A stretch of 64,000 nt of DNA. Origin: Sesamum alatum. Taxonomy: Eukaryota; Streptophyta; Magnoliopsida; Lamiales; Pedaliaceae. A model generated the notes under the pieces. The model was not told where the DNA came from, searched no databases, and was given only the letters and a program-made list of their open reading frames with translations. Positions 22,400 to 34,140 of this stretch are shown here, piece after piece. A program made the position numbers and the translations under genes. The first letter of the stretch is position 1. Every line of letters begins with the position of its first letter. Location of the stretch: positions 32,987,966 through 33,051,965 of the forward strand of contig JACGWO010000001.1 of assembly GCA_034509735.1 (NCBI GenBank), in the 5' to 3' direction.

Positions 22400-23615
22400 G
22401 AGAGAATTACATTACTCCTCAAACTATACCACTAATTCGCTTTTTTGGTCCTAAAAAATTCAAGGGTGACAGTTTTGGTCCTCAAACAGTGAATTTTTTT
22501 ATAGATTTCGTCATATCTGTCATCTTGCCATAAAATATAAAGAAAAACCTCACATGCCAATTACATGAGGTTGCTTGGAGGAAAAAATAAACCCTACCAT
22601 TTATCAATGAAAAGTGGTTTAGGAAGAAAACACTTATTTTTGTTCATTTTCAGACGTTTCAAAGGTCTGAATGGAGAGCGTTGGCAAAGTAAGACTCAAA
22701 AAATGAGTTCATGCTCTTCTTTTAGAAATAAATATTCTACCCATTCCTAGGTAAATTCAAAAGTTTGTTTATGTTTTCATATTCAGTTTTTAGTGGAGAA
22801 TATGTGTTACTAAATTTTGTATAGATTTTCGTGTGAAATGAGAATATGTCTGAATTAATTAATGAGATCGTGTTTTATATTGAATTGTGTTATCATATCA
22901 ATATATTTTCAATAACATATGTATAAACAAACAAATTTTCACTTTAATTATTGTTTCAAAAACTGAAAATGAAAAAAAAATAAATTTTTACTTTAATAAC
23001 TATTTCAAAAACTAAAAATAAAACATAAACAAAAAACCTGTTACTCTCCATTAGTTTGCAATTGTAGATTTGAGCTCCCATTGTTGACATCATGGACTCC
23101 TCGCAACCCAGGTAAAACATATCATGTTTGCTCAAATTACAGGGTTAACGTTTTAATTTCACCCTTCTACCTGGGTTGGGAGGATTCCATGATATCAACA
23201 ATTAGAGCTCAAATCCATAATTGCAAAATAATAGAGATTAACCTTCTAAGTTACCTGAGTATGGGTAGAATATTTAGTTTTAGAATAAGAGCTTTAACTT
23301 GTTTTTTGAGGTCTTTCATTGACAATACTCCCATTTTTTGCTTGTGCAATGTTTTAAAATGAGTAAAAATAAGTGTTTTTTTATAAACCTTGAAGAGGGC
23401 CACTTTTCTAGGCGGGAAATGGTAGGTTTTCTTCCATCCAAGGAGCCTCACGGGATTGGCACATGATATGTTTTGTTATATTTGATGGCAAGATGACGGA
23501 AAGGACTAATCCTGTCAAAAGATGCATTGTTTGAGGACCAAACTGTCCACGTTAACTGTTTGAGGATTAAAATCAAATTAGTGATATAGTTGAGGACTAA
23601 AATTGTAATCCTCCC
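22400..23615. mobile_element. 1.2-kb element with about 340-bp terminal inverted repeats
   Basis: The left arm (22400-22760) and right arm (23255-23615) are inverted copies along their whole length. Shared blocks include TTTTGGTCCTCAAACAGT / GTTTGAGGACCAAACTGT, CGTCAT..CATCTTGCCAT, and AATATTCTACCCAT / ATGGGTAGAATATT. A second inverted pair lies inside (23057-23116 with 23167-23226). The flanks AAAAGTATC and AAAAAATATC suggest a 9-10-bp target duplication, so it is MULE-like or foldback-type and non-autonomous. Open frames inside are shadows of the arms. Confidence 0.75.
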
Positions 23616-23659
23616 AAAAAATATCATATCTTATATTCCTAGTTATGAAAAAGCCCTTG

Positions 23660-24360
23660 AAGTCTAATTTCATATGCATTATGGTGCGGAGGAATTTCGC
23701 AGGCCTGTCTCTGGCCCAACGAAGGAAGACCAAAGGCTACCAAGGCTTTAGATGGGCCTAGGTTTTGGGCCCTCCACCTGGCGGAGCCCAAGACGAAAGG
23801 AGTAATACCTCACCCTTAGCCCAACAGAGGAGCGGATTTAGGGATCCTGGACTAGTGGTGATTGGCCCAGACCCACCTACATGACTTGAAGACCGAAGAT
23901 CGTGGACACCTAGGCTGCCAGCTCAAGCCTGGAACCCCCGTCAGCTGCCAGCTGGGCAGGGTAACAACCGTCTGAGAAAGGCGCAGATGGATTAAGTCCC
24001 TCTCTCCCGAGGAACAAGGAGTCCTCACCCTGGCAGCCTCTAAAAGTCCTAGCTGCACTAGACTTCTCAGCCCAAGGAGTCTCCGTCGACTATAAATATC
24101 CCATTCCCATACTTGATGGGTAACGACATTCTGATTTTTAACACACATCACAATTTTTTCATGCTACACCTAACACACCTTCATATTCAATTCATCTTCT
24201 TTTTATCAAATTACTGACTTGAGCATCGGAGTGCTAACATATTTTTTACAGGTGCTCGTCCCTTGCATCAGTTCAACGTCCTATCTTTGATTTTCGGCCC
24301 AAGTCCATCCTTCTTCTTTGGTGGAGCAGTTTTTGCTCACATCACATTGGTTTTATTTGA
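23660..24360 (+). mobile_element. LTR-like remnant (Ty3/gypsy style)
   Basis: Balanced-GC sequence in AT-rich surroundings. It has a TATA box (CTATAAATATCCC at 24090) followed 3' by a T-rich leader, then ACTGACTTGAGCATCGGAGTG and an acceptor-like ACAGGTGCTCGTCCC. That last combination is a signature of the R/U5 end of many plant Tat/Ogre-type LTRs, and it recurs in related form at 32950 and 62070. No internal region adjoins it, so it is a solo or truncated LTR. The ends are uncertain. Confidence 0.5.
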
Positions 24361-25569
24361 AATTTTAGTACTCAAAACATTGCGCCAAAAGGAAAACATA
24401 TGGAATTTTGATAGAAACTTTAGAGTATAGAGAGAACACTTGATATAATGTTTAAACTATATTATTGTTAAAAGAAAGTCTAAAAAATATAATTATATAA
24501 TATAATATAGATATAGACAAGTCTGTTAGGATCATATTATCATTTAGTTTCGTACATGTTTAACATCTAACTAAAGATAGTTTTAAATTACTTATATATA
24601 AATGCAACTAAAAAAATTGAATCTCAATTACTTTACCTTTTGCGTCCTTTATTTGCAATGAAAAAATTACCATTTAAATTAATCCATATTTTTTATTTGA
24701 TTCACTTATGAAGTAATTACATTTTCATCTTTTTTCCGAATTGTACAAATTGTACAAATTTTTTATAATACAATTTTCTTGTAATAATCTCTTTACTCTA
24801 CTTTTCATTTTATTCCTCATATGGGTGGGAAAAAAATCTAAACTGATGAATAGCATTTTATGGAATGAATTGAAATGGAAGAATCGCATATAAAAGTCCT
24901 TGTTTTTTATTGAGCTTTAGATGCATTGAACTTATGATTATTCTAAACTTGTTTCACTTACAAAATAATATTTATGTTTTATGAATTGTGAAAATTTTAA
25001 AAAGAAAAATTATATTATTAAGTCATTTCATTTTTTAATTGTAATTTTTACTTCTTATGCAAACTATCTTTAAAGTTAATTATCACATAATTTTCTACTA
25101 ATAACCTTGTTATGAAACTTTTATGTTATTCATCATATTGTCCAAAGAGATTTTGGAACAAAGTTCTAAATTGTTCAAATCATTTAGGAAACGTTGTACA
25201 GTGGAATAATAAGTATAAGATGATATAAAAATAATTACTTATTGTTGGAAAAATCATATAATATAATTTTAATGATCAAACTTCAATTCATTAAATATTT
25301 AAGAGTCTAGTTATTCATCTAGTTACAAAATTAATTAGGCATCCATGATATTGTTCATTGCCATGTAAAACTGTATCTATTATGTAATTTTAATAAAATT
25401 ATTTTAGTCATGAGAAAAAAAAATTAAAAAACTAATAACATTAGAAGTTTACTCATATATTTTATAATATTTATACTTTAGAATTTAAATATTTTTCAAT
25501 TAACAATATATAACACATATAATCCAATCTAATCTAAATTAATTTGTCTAAATCTCCATTGGAATTCTA
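24361..25569. other. AT-rich intergenic DNA, no gene seen
   Basis: Very AT-rich with no sustained open frame, repeat array or recognisable transposon end. Confidence 0.5.
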
Positions 25570-26013
25570 CAAAAATTATATTTTTGGTCCCTCAACGATA
25601 TTACTAAAACTATTTTGGTCCCGTTCTTCCACAAGTTACACTTTTGGTCCCTAAACTTGCAAAATTTGAATAAAGTTGGTCCACAGGTAAGTCTTTGTCA
25701 AACACTCACGAAGTGCGTGCGTAAAGCATACGTGTAAGTGAAAAGAGAGGAAGTAGGCTTGATTTTGACACCAAAATTAGGTATATAATGTTATTACCAG
25801 AAAATTTTGTGTCAGAATCAAGCCTTCCCCTCTTCTTCACGTCAGCATGCTCCTCATGCGCACATGTTCGTTAGTGTTTGATGCAGACTTAGAAGTTGGG
25901 ACCAATTCTATTCAAAATTGGCAAGTTCAGGGATCAAAAGTGCAACTTGTGGAATAAGTGAGACCAAAATTATTTTAGTGATATTGTTAAGGGATCAAAA
26001 ATGTAATTTTCCC
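25570..26013. mobile_element. nearly complete palindrome, foldback MITE
   Basis: Two arms of about 215 bp (25570-25785 and 25797-26013) are inverted copies with almost no spacer. Paired blocks include TTTTTGGTCCCT / AGGGATCAAAAA, CCACAAGTTACACTTTTGGT / CAAAAGTGCAACTTGTGG, and GGCTTGATTTTGACACC / GTGTCAGAATCAAGCC. The ends share the GGTCCC style of the element at 17188, so they may be related. Confidence 0.7.
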
Positions 26014-26997
26014 CAATTCTGTCTTACCATTTAACTTTTTATGTGTTAACATCTTAAAAAATACTAATTAAACTTATTAGTAGAAAGAACTCAATAATTT
26101 ATATTATGTATTAAGGTTATAATACACATTATAAAAAATGTAAGAAACATAAACACATCAAATTTATTTTAAGTTTTAAAATTTTATTTTGTTAATATCA
26201 TTATTCAACTTTGTATTATGCTAATTCTAAAATATATTAAATGAAAATCAGATTAAGGATATTTATTAGAAGATCAAAGTATAAAGTAAGAATTATTTTA
26301 AAAAATAACAATTAAATTAAGTATAAATTTTCCTTTGATCGAGACCTATATGTCATATACGTATCACTTTTATATAGTTAGTAAATAAGATTTCTTACTA
26401 AAATTTATTTAGTTAATTATTAGTTACGAATACAACTCTTTATTATAATTTATTTTTGTTAGAAATCTATCTCAGCTCAACAATGTAAGTAATTAACAAC
26501 TATAAGACTAATTACAAAATTACCTATTTGTATACATAAATTTATGATCTATTATTGTGTGATAAGGATATAATTGGAATCACAAGAAAATGAAGAAACA
26601 AAAAACATGGCAAATCATTCACACTTTTATAATATACATAGATAAATTGGGTTCGAAAATCTTAGAATCACATTTATTGGGAGAGGTTTACTTTATCTGA
26701 AAATAGAATTAGTTTAATCTATAATGTAAGATGAGGTCACCTATGGTGAAAGAAATTTATATTTCTAGAACTATATATAGGAAGATAGGTGTATATTAGT
26801 TGTAGAGGATAGTGTGTAGCAGAATATTAAGGATTTTGTTAATGATTTCTTAATTATAGTTAGATTCCTATTTTATAGGTATCTTGTTTCCTTTACTGAG
26901 GACTCACTAGTGATCCTCTTTGTGTATTCCTACCCAAGTATTGAATCAAAAAAAAGGAAAAATAATCATTCAAAAATTTTTATCTATCTATACGTTA
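26014..26997. other. AT-rich intergenic DNA, no gene seen
   Basis: AT-rich, with no conserved coding sequence or repeat that I can see. Confidence 0.45.
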
Positions 26998-27500
26998 TCT
27001 ATACTAATATATAAAGAAAAGACATTTCTCACTCATAAATGGCGGTTTATGATACCGCAACATTAATTTTTGGTTTTGTCGATAATACCCCTAAAGTTAG
27101 TTTTTTTTCCTTTCTTACTTTCTTTTTTTTTAAAGGTAATGTATGGATTTATATATATATATTCAATAAATTTAAATTGTAATATTATTTTATATGCACG
27201 TAGGAACGGCGTGCCACGATGGTTAGTTATTATTGAAGAGCACCTCTTTAGTGTCTCAAATTTTTCGATTTGTCATTTTTTTTATTTTTTAAATTATTTA
27301 CAATTTGTTTCCTTTTCTCAACCTCCAAATCTCTCTCTCTCTTTCTCTCTCCCACTCTTCTCTTCATAACTTTCCATAACTTTTATCTTTTTACTATTAT
27401 TTATTTATTTAACTAACATAAATATTTTAAGAAAATTAACAATTATATTATTTATATTTTAAATTAATGCACACATATTTGGGTGTGCCATACACACTAG
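26998..27500 (+). mobile_element. small non-autonomous Helitron candidate
   Basis: The 5' end TCTATACTAATATATAAAG follows an A. The 3' end has a short hairpin (GTGTG-CCATA-CACAC) directly abutting TAG, giving CTAG before a T at 27501. These are Helitron end features and the A|T insertion rule fits. The hairpin is weak and abnormally close to the end, so this is tentative. Confidence 0.4.
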
Positions 27501-27685
27501 TATGGTATTAAGTCCCCATCCAGTTATCCTCCAATTTCTTGACGATATTTTCTTTTCCTAGCCTATTCAAACCTCTCTCCCTTCTTCTGGTCCCGAAATT
27601 ATGGCTGAGTCAAACCAGTCATCATCCTCAGTCACCTTTTCACAATCAAGTCCATCATACGTCGTTCCTCAAAATCAAACTGGTC

Positions 27686-27900
27686 CTAATAGGGGAAAAT
27701 GCAATTTGGCCCCCTGTGTTCTCAGAAATGTTCAATAAACTCCCTTGTAAAAAATAAAATACTAAAAAACCCACATGTAATTATCAAAATATTGCAAAAT
27801 ACTCCCTCAACCCGGGAGGTGTACTACACTCGCCCTTCATGCAACTGGGCCTTAATTTTTAACAATAAAATTATTTTGCATCTTAATTTATGGATCGTCA
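27686..27900 (+). mobile_element. single MULE-type terminal repeat, partial
   Basis: GGGGAAAATGCAATTTGG followed by CCCCCTGTGTT belongs to the same repeat style as the terminus at 63911-64000 (GGGTAAAATGCAAAATAA, then CCCCCTGTG). It looks like one end of an inverted-repeat element. No matching inverted end was found nearby. Confidence 0.45.
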
Positions 27901-27917
27901 TATCTTGTTTGTTATAC

Positions 27918-28514
27918 ATGTGACGCCCCGAATTTCTTATATAGAATTATCATTTATTAGTACAAAGAAAATGGATATATGTTGTGATGATGGATATAAT
28001 ATTTGTGGTTAATGGATAATTATAAAGACGAGATAATTATCGTAGAATATTTGTATAATAGAAATGTGGGAGTTAAAATAAATATTTGTAAATATGAGGG
28101 GAAAATAAATAAAATTTTAATATAATATATATAATATTAGCACTATACAGCGTATATATATATACGTGCTATAAACCACTTGTATTAGCTTTGGAATATT
28201 GTAGAGAATTATAGAATATCAAAAGAAGATAAAAGAAAATAAAAAGTAGATTATAAATATGTATTTATATAATATAAAATGAATATATGTATACACACCA
28301 AACTACACTATAAAACAAAACAAGTAACCTTATCAGCATATGTCTTTAATATAATATTCACATATATATAGGTATATATACACCTACATACCTAGACACA
28401 TCGATAGACACTTATATATATATATATATGGATATTATCAGCTATATATATGTATATATATGAGGACAATGTTGTAGAATCAAACAAAAGACAAAGAAAG
28501 AGGGGGAGGCGGTG

Positions 28515-28574
<60 letters not shown>

Positions 28575-29100
28575 GAGAGAGAGGGAATGAGAAGAAGCTT
28601 GGTAATTCCTCTATTTTTATCAACCTTAAAAAATTTCACCACTGGTTTGGTAAGTTCTAGTTCCTATTTCTTGTCTAAATTAGTATACGAGCTGGTGTGT
28701 GAGTGAATTTGAAGATATGAACCGATTAAGATGCAATGAAATCACTAGGATAAACTCTGTCTGAACAGTCTTTGTGTTTCCATAAAATATCGAGTTTCAT
28801 CAGTCCAAAATTAGTGATTTTGGTGTCTATGAAAACAATAGGATGTCCTCTATAACATTATAGTTTTGATCAGAAGCTAAATCCTTCGTTTTAATTGGTA
28901 AAAATAGGAAACTATTCTGTTGCCCTGTTTCTATGGAAAATCAGACAAGGTGTATGAAAAACCTTAAACTTGAGATATAAAGGTTCAATTGTGTTATTCT
29001 TACTTATAATGAAACTAGACAAACATGATATCATATTGTGATAATATCATGACTTTTGAACGCTATGTGATTTTTTATAGAATTTGGAAATAGTAAAACC
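27918..29100 (+). mobile_element. possible LTR remnant
   Basis: Begins TGTGACGCCCCGAATTTC, a start seen in several plant LTR families. It includes a perfect palindromic patch around 28145-28170 and a (GA)n run at 28516-28580, followed by a transcribed-leader-like region. No coding region or second LTR was found. Ends and family are uncertain. Confidence 0.3.
28516..28582. repeat. (GA)n microsatellite
   Basis: About 32 GA units with one GC interruption near 28561. Open frames across it encode Glu/Arg or Leu/Ser repeats and are not genes. Confidence 0.95.
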
Positions 29101-29589
29101 AAATCTGTATAAGTGAAAACAAGGCTACAGGTTATATCATTCTTGCACCTACATGTATTCCTCGTGTAAAACATCTTTCCCTAACAACTTGGTTTTTGTC
29201 AAACCTTGGCTTACAACAAACAGTACTTATGAGTTCATTTTTACTATAAAGCTTGAAAAGCCTCCTCCTTTCAGTACCTATCTGCAGGTGAATATTGTGT
29301 TTTGGGCATACTAAGCCCACACCAGCTACTAAGTTAGGACATTCCCAACAAACTACACTACTAACATGCAGGAAATCAGAAGCATTGTAGTAAGCACACT
29401 TTTCTCAGAATAAGCATTCATAAAAGCTAGGGGAAAAAGTAGAATCCTTGGCATCAAAATGCCAGCAATCATAAGTATAATATCCAAAGCCCACACCCAA
29501 GCACTTGAAAACCTCTCGTAGGAGGTACCAAATGTTCAGCAAGAAAAGTTTAAATTGTTCTTTTTGCAGAAAGAGGAACAGATTCATTT
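29101..29589. other. unassigned stretch
   Basis: Two short minus-strand frames (29320-29132 and 29587-29405) have ordinary amino-acid composition, but I cannot match them to any family. Otherwise nothing is visible. Confidence 0.35.
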
Positions 29590-31736
29590 ACCAGTAGGGG
29601 AGGCACACTTCCTTCGCTAGCTGCAATAGGAGGCTCTAATCTTAGGGGGGTTGCATCCTCTGCCATTTGCCCAACACGGTCCAGAGATATGGGATCATCC
29701 TCAGCAAGAGGAACCTCTGGCGCGGGAGCAGTTCCCTCTTCATCCTGATCCGGGGTTGTGGCCAGGCCTGCATTCCGGTCCAGGATGGAGGCATCCGCAC
29801 TGGCAGGGGGATAACCAGCTGCAGCAAACTACTAAACGTAGGACTAGAATTCGTGATAATAGTATTTCAGAGCCTTATCAACCAGCAGGCTCTGAAACTC
29901 TAGAGTCTTTGTATATTCAGCCAAGCGACTCCACCAAATTCCCTCCAACATGTCTCGACCTTCCTCCATTTCGGGGTACTGGCAGATCAGCTCCTTCCTC
30001 TCCCTCTCAGCTTGTATGACCGTCTGCTCCAAGCGGGTATGCAGGGTCGAGACCTCCTCCCTCAGATGTCACAGGCTGGCAGTATCCTCCTGGCGGGTCT
30101 CATCCCTCTTTTGAACGACTTCCCTCAGCCTGTGGTTAGCTTCCTCTAGCTCTTCCACCCTCTTAAGGGAGTCCTCGAACAAGGGACCTCCCTGCTCCAG
30201 CCAGCTGAACAAGCTGTCCCCTAACACGCATGCCTGCACGGCAAAGAACAAAACAATCAGGTCATATCATTTTTTCTCCATTACTGCACTAACATGCTTG
30301 ATACATGGACTTACACTACTAAGGTGAGTAGCAAATAGACCAAGGGCCTGAGTTCGAGGCAGGATGTCCGCATACGTTTTGTCCTGGGTGGCCTGATCCC
30401 CTTCAGTATTTCACCAGCCCGGCTAGGCTCCCCCTCATCCAGCAATAGGGAGTAGTCTTCCTGCAGGGTCCCGTTGGGAGAGAGCTTCCTTCGTGTCGCC
30501 CTCTCTTCAGTAGGGCGGGGAGTCCCCACTCGTGGAGTAGGTTGGACCAGAGGTCCTGGCTAACCCTTAGCCTTCTTGGTGGGAGTCAGGATGGGATCAG
30601 CAGGGCGCTTGCCTTTGGGATCCCCGATGGAAGCTGAGCTTGCAAGGGTGGAAGGGGGACTCTTAATCAGGGTTCGCCGTGCAAAGGAGCTAGCACCCGG
30701 GGTCACCTCCACCTTGTTTTGCAACAGTTTTTGAAACATCCTTCCTGCACACAACAAGTAAAACACAAACAAATATATCAGTAAGCATTTTCTAATCATT
30801 CCCTTGCAGCTAATAAGCGATAAAACAGGCTACAAAAGCATATACCAGCAGGATCCATGCTTGCCACCTTAGGGGTCAGGCCAAACTGGTGAAGAATATC
30901 AGGGTGTACTATCTTGCGGGGATAAAAAAGGAGAAGCATTCAAGCATTCTAGCAAGGCCTGGAAGGCAACAGGTTGGTTGCGGGCAAAATATTTTAATTG
31001 CTCACGGGGATTCACAACCCACACCTGAGGGAATCGCCAGGTCTGAAGAGATGAAGAAATAATCTCGTTTCCACTCCTTCACTAAGGACTCGGTGGACAG
31101 AAATCGAGCTTCCCCTCGGGAGGTGAAATAAAACAAGCCTGGACTCGCTCTCTTACGCATGAAAAAGGAATGAAACTGGGCAGCAGAAGGGGTCTCCCCT
31201 AGATTCTTCACCAGAATATAAAAACCAGATAACAGGCTAAAGAATTTCGGAACTAACTGGTTCAGAGGGATGTTAAAAAGGGTGGCCACTTCACAGAAAA
31301 AAAAAAAGGAGGGATAGGAAAGCGCAGGCCTGCTTCCAATTGAGCAAGACAGAAACATAGAAAACCAGTAGGAGGGAAATTGGGGCGAGCCACAGGAGCA
31401 GGGGCCTGGATCACGTGATCACCAGGTATCCCGTACTTACTTCGGACCCCCACCCCTGCTCCGTCAACCTAGACCTATATATGTGGAAGGCATCACCTCA
31501 GGCCGCTTCCTGTTCCCCTCCTCCTTACTATTTCCCTCCTCCTTACTATTTCCCTCCTCCTCACTCTCACCCCTATGGTGGGCGACAGAGTCGGAGGCGG
31601 TGGGATTATCGTCGCCTTCATCCCCAGAAGATTCTATCAAGTCAATCAACACGTCCTCAATCGCATCTCTATCTATACTACCCGTAGGCATGACTACCAG
31701 AAGACATAGGGTAGCAGGCAAGCGTACCTAGACACA
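29590..31736 (-). pseudogene. antisense ORF of a Tat-like gypsy element, decayed
   Basis: Minus-strand coding-like DNA with balanced GC. The N-terminal part (from 31721 or 31691) is acidic (SIDRDAIEDVLIDLIESSGD, then GNSKEEG repeats). Next, 31453-31002 encodes a region with ARPNFPPTGFLCFC, CEVATLFNIPLNQLVPKF and ARFLSTESLVKEWKRDYFF. This resembles the plant 'putative gypsy type transposon' family. Downstream pieces include a Pro/Lys-rich linker (30799-30560) and a coiled-coil-like Glu/Arg-rich part (RVEELEEANHRLREVVQKRD near 30150). Frames break repeatedly, including at a run of ten or so T residues near 31300. In Tat elements an extra antisense ORF lies between pol and the 3' LTR, which is its position here. 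Its function is unknown. Confidence 0.55.
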
Positions 31737-31785
31737 AGCAGGAGAAAGCAAAAAATTACGGAGAAGAGCCCCAGAAATCGGGAAC

Positions 31786-31861
31786 CTGCAAGGCAAAAAT
31801 CTATTTTCCAAAAATTTCTCGCAAAAGAAAGGGGGATATTCAATAAAGGAAGAAGACTTAC
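31786..31861 (-). other. candidate intron in the antisense transcript
   Basis: On the minus strand a donor GTAAGT begins at 31861 and a pyrimidine-led acceptor TTGCCTTGCAG ends at 31786, giving a 76-bp GT-AG intron. It lies between the TATA motif at 31915-31905 and the first ATG codons (31721, 31691). Confidence 0.5.
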
Positions 31862-31904
31862 TTGAGAAACTCAGAGATGGTGAGAAAGTAACTTCCCAAA
31901 AGTA

Positions 31905-31915
31905 GGTTTTTATAC
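31905..31915 (-). promoter_or_regulatory. TATA box of the antisense ORF
   Basis: GTATAAAAACC on the minus strand, about 45 bases upstream of the candidate splice donor and 200 upstream of the first ATG. This suggests the antisense ORF had its own promoter. Confidence 0.5.
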
Positions 31916-32250
31916 CCTAGCAGACGAAGAGTCCCATCAGCGCTGGGCTCGGTCTCTCTCCTCCTCGCTTGGCGGTCACGCGCTAATCAAAGGACGCGTG
32001 GACGAGCACGTGCGGTAAAACCTTCCCCTTTTTCCTACTCTTTTGCAATAATTACCCTGCCATCTCCTCTGCAGATAAGTCCAAATCTTTTCGAGAATCC
32101 GCGTGCTATCACACGTAATAGCACAGCAGGGAGAAAGCAACACAAGATGATCTCTCCTGCTGGCGCGGTTAGGTATACAGCTCTTGTGCGAACCTTTGCA
32201 CGACTACTTACTTCTACTCCACCAGTCCGACAACAAGTCTCGCACTACTA

Positions 32251-32262
32251 GGGTAGGGGGAG
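32251..32262 (+). other. polypurine tract of a gypsy element
   Basis: GGGTAGGGGGAG lies immediately before the TGATGATG start of an LTR. Confidence 0.65.
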
Positions 32263-33040
32263 TGATGATGTCCCCTCAAAATCCATTAAGCCAACCCAAG
32301 AGCTAGTAGTAGGCCTTCAGGCCAGACAGCCCAGCCGGCCATGCCCATCAAGCCCAAAATAGTAAGAACTCTCATGCATAAGCCTAGTTTTTATACACTA
32401 ATATCGCAGGTCCGCGGAAAAGGCCCGTACAGCAAGCCTAGTCATCAAACAACTTAGATTCCATATCACACGGCTGGCCAACACATGGAGCCACGTAATA
32501 ATGAAAAAACTCATCCAAATTCGAAAATAGATTGGCCAGAATCCGGGTCTCCCGCAGCAGGTAACTGTTTTTCCGAAAAACATAGCAGATATGGCACGAT
32601 TAACTCAAACGACTATATCTGCACCAATTCAACTCCGATTCTCACGAGGTTTGGTGGGTTGAGAAGTTGACTTCCCAAGGTTTCCAAAGGTATATGGAAC
32701 TCAAATTCATTCCTCCGAAATCGGGTTCAACACCAGCTATAAAAAGACACACTGTGTAGTCATTTGGGACAAGTTACAATTTACAACTTACAAGTAACAT
32801 TTGTACTCTCTTGACACTCACACTCACACGAATTTTCCTCTATTATTCAGTCATTTTCAACACATTTTCACACGAATTATCCTTACCACTTTTCTCACTT
32901 TATTCAAGTTTTTCCTTTATTTCATTTGGTCGAACATTATTGACTTAAATCTGAGCGCTAACCCCTCGCTGCAGGTTAGTCTCCTCTACAATCCTGGAAT
33001 TTTGTGAAAATCCCTTGACATTGTGGTGCTTCTGGACCCC
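32263..33040 (+). mobile_element. 3' LTR of the Tat-like gypsy element
   Basis: Starts TGATGATGTCCCCTC after the polypurine tract. It has a TATA box CTATAAAAAG at 32737-32746, a T/C-rich leader, then TTGACTTAAATCTGAGCGC and an acceptor-like GCAGGTTAG near 32975. The middle and 3' end resemble the LTR at 61440-62152 (GCAGATATGGCACGATT vs GCAGATCTGGCATGATT). The exact 3' end is uncertain. Confidence 0.65.
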
Positions 33041-33437
33041 GGTATGCAGCAGTTATGATGATTATTTTCGCAGTATAAGAGTTCTTCTCGAGAGAATGCA
33101 TATGTAGCATATTAGTAAACTTGATATGAACACATAAGTAGCCTTGTTGTCTTGTGATTTCTTTTCTTTTGAAGGCGCATTACAAATGGGTGCCAAGACT
33201 AAACCTTGATATCAAAATATGAGCAGTTTTGTTGTCTTGTGATTTCTTTTCTTTCGAAGGCACGTTACAAATGGGTGCCAAAAGAAAACAAATTTAATTG
33301 AAAATGACGAGATGCCTATCGTCATAATTCTTCTAAGAAAAATTGATGGAATTCTTTGGAGTGTGTGTAAAAGCAAATTTTTGTGTTCCTGAATATTTTG
33401 AAACAAGAAAATATTTCATTGAAAAAAGACCGACAAA
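33041..33437. repeat. spacer with an 85-bp tandem duplication
   Basis: GTTGTCTTGTGATTTCTTTT starts at 33146 and again at 33231, each followed by a GCATTACAAATGGGTGCC-like block, so an 85-bp unit is duplicated. 33371-33420 resembles the 3' terminus of the gypsy-like LTR at 42170 in minus orientation. No gene. Confidence 0.6.
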
Positions 33438-34140
33438 TGTCAAAATTGAAGTGTGTCAGCCAATCAAATCGTGCTTTACAGTCAAAGATTCGAGACAATA
33501 AAACAGCGCCATGCGGAACAACTATATGCACGTTCCAATCAAATCAAGACATATAATTTGATATGTATCTCTTTAGAAAATACAAGTATTAAAAAGATAA
33601 TGTAAAATTGACCAATCATATCATGCCAAATATTTGAGTATTTATCTCTTTAAATTAAATTAAAAGAGATAATACAAAAGGTGTTCAAGTACATTACAAC
33701 TCTACCTTTTTGACCCCTATATAAAGGGGTTCCTGGAGCTCATTCAAAACACAACTCAAGACACACACAGATGCAAAGAGCACGGAGGGTGAAGCTAGAG
33801 AAGAAGGCCAAAATAAGTTTCTCTATGGAGTTCCTTGAGTTCAAGTATTTAAAGCGCTCAAGGTGGAGATCGAGTTGTTCGACAAAGGTGCGCAACAAAT
33901 TATAGCTTTTAATTCGGGATTACAAAGGCTAAGCCCTCGAATTAACGTTATAAATATCCAAATAAATTCTCAATAAGATCGAAGTGGCAAAGCCACTTCC
34001 AAACCCTCAAATCTAAAGTCAAGAGTATAGTGTTTATTTGGAATTGCAGGCGGGAGCCCCTCGAATTAACGTTGTAGAAATTCAACTCCAAGTCTAAAGG
34101 AGATCTATGAGAAGATATCTTTGACTCATTCAAGTTTATA
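33438..34140 (+). mobile_element. gypsy-like LTR fragment, plus orientation
   Basis: From TGTCAAAATTGAAGTGTG it matches, in reverse complement, the right part of the LTR at 42167-46080. It contains an intact version of the site into which the Helitron inserted there (ACCAATCA|TATCATGCC, 33611-33627). A TATA box (CTATATAAAGG) lies near 33717. The phrase CGAATTAACGTT occurs twice (33940, 34062). It then meets minus-orientation LTR sequence. Confidence 0.6.

Noticed and set aside
28442..28706. Ser/Leu-rich and Glu/Arg-rich open frames
   Set aside because: They are translations of a GA microsatellite.
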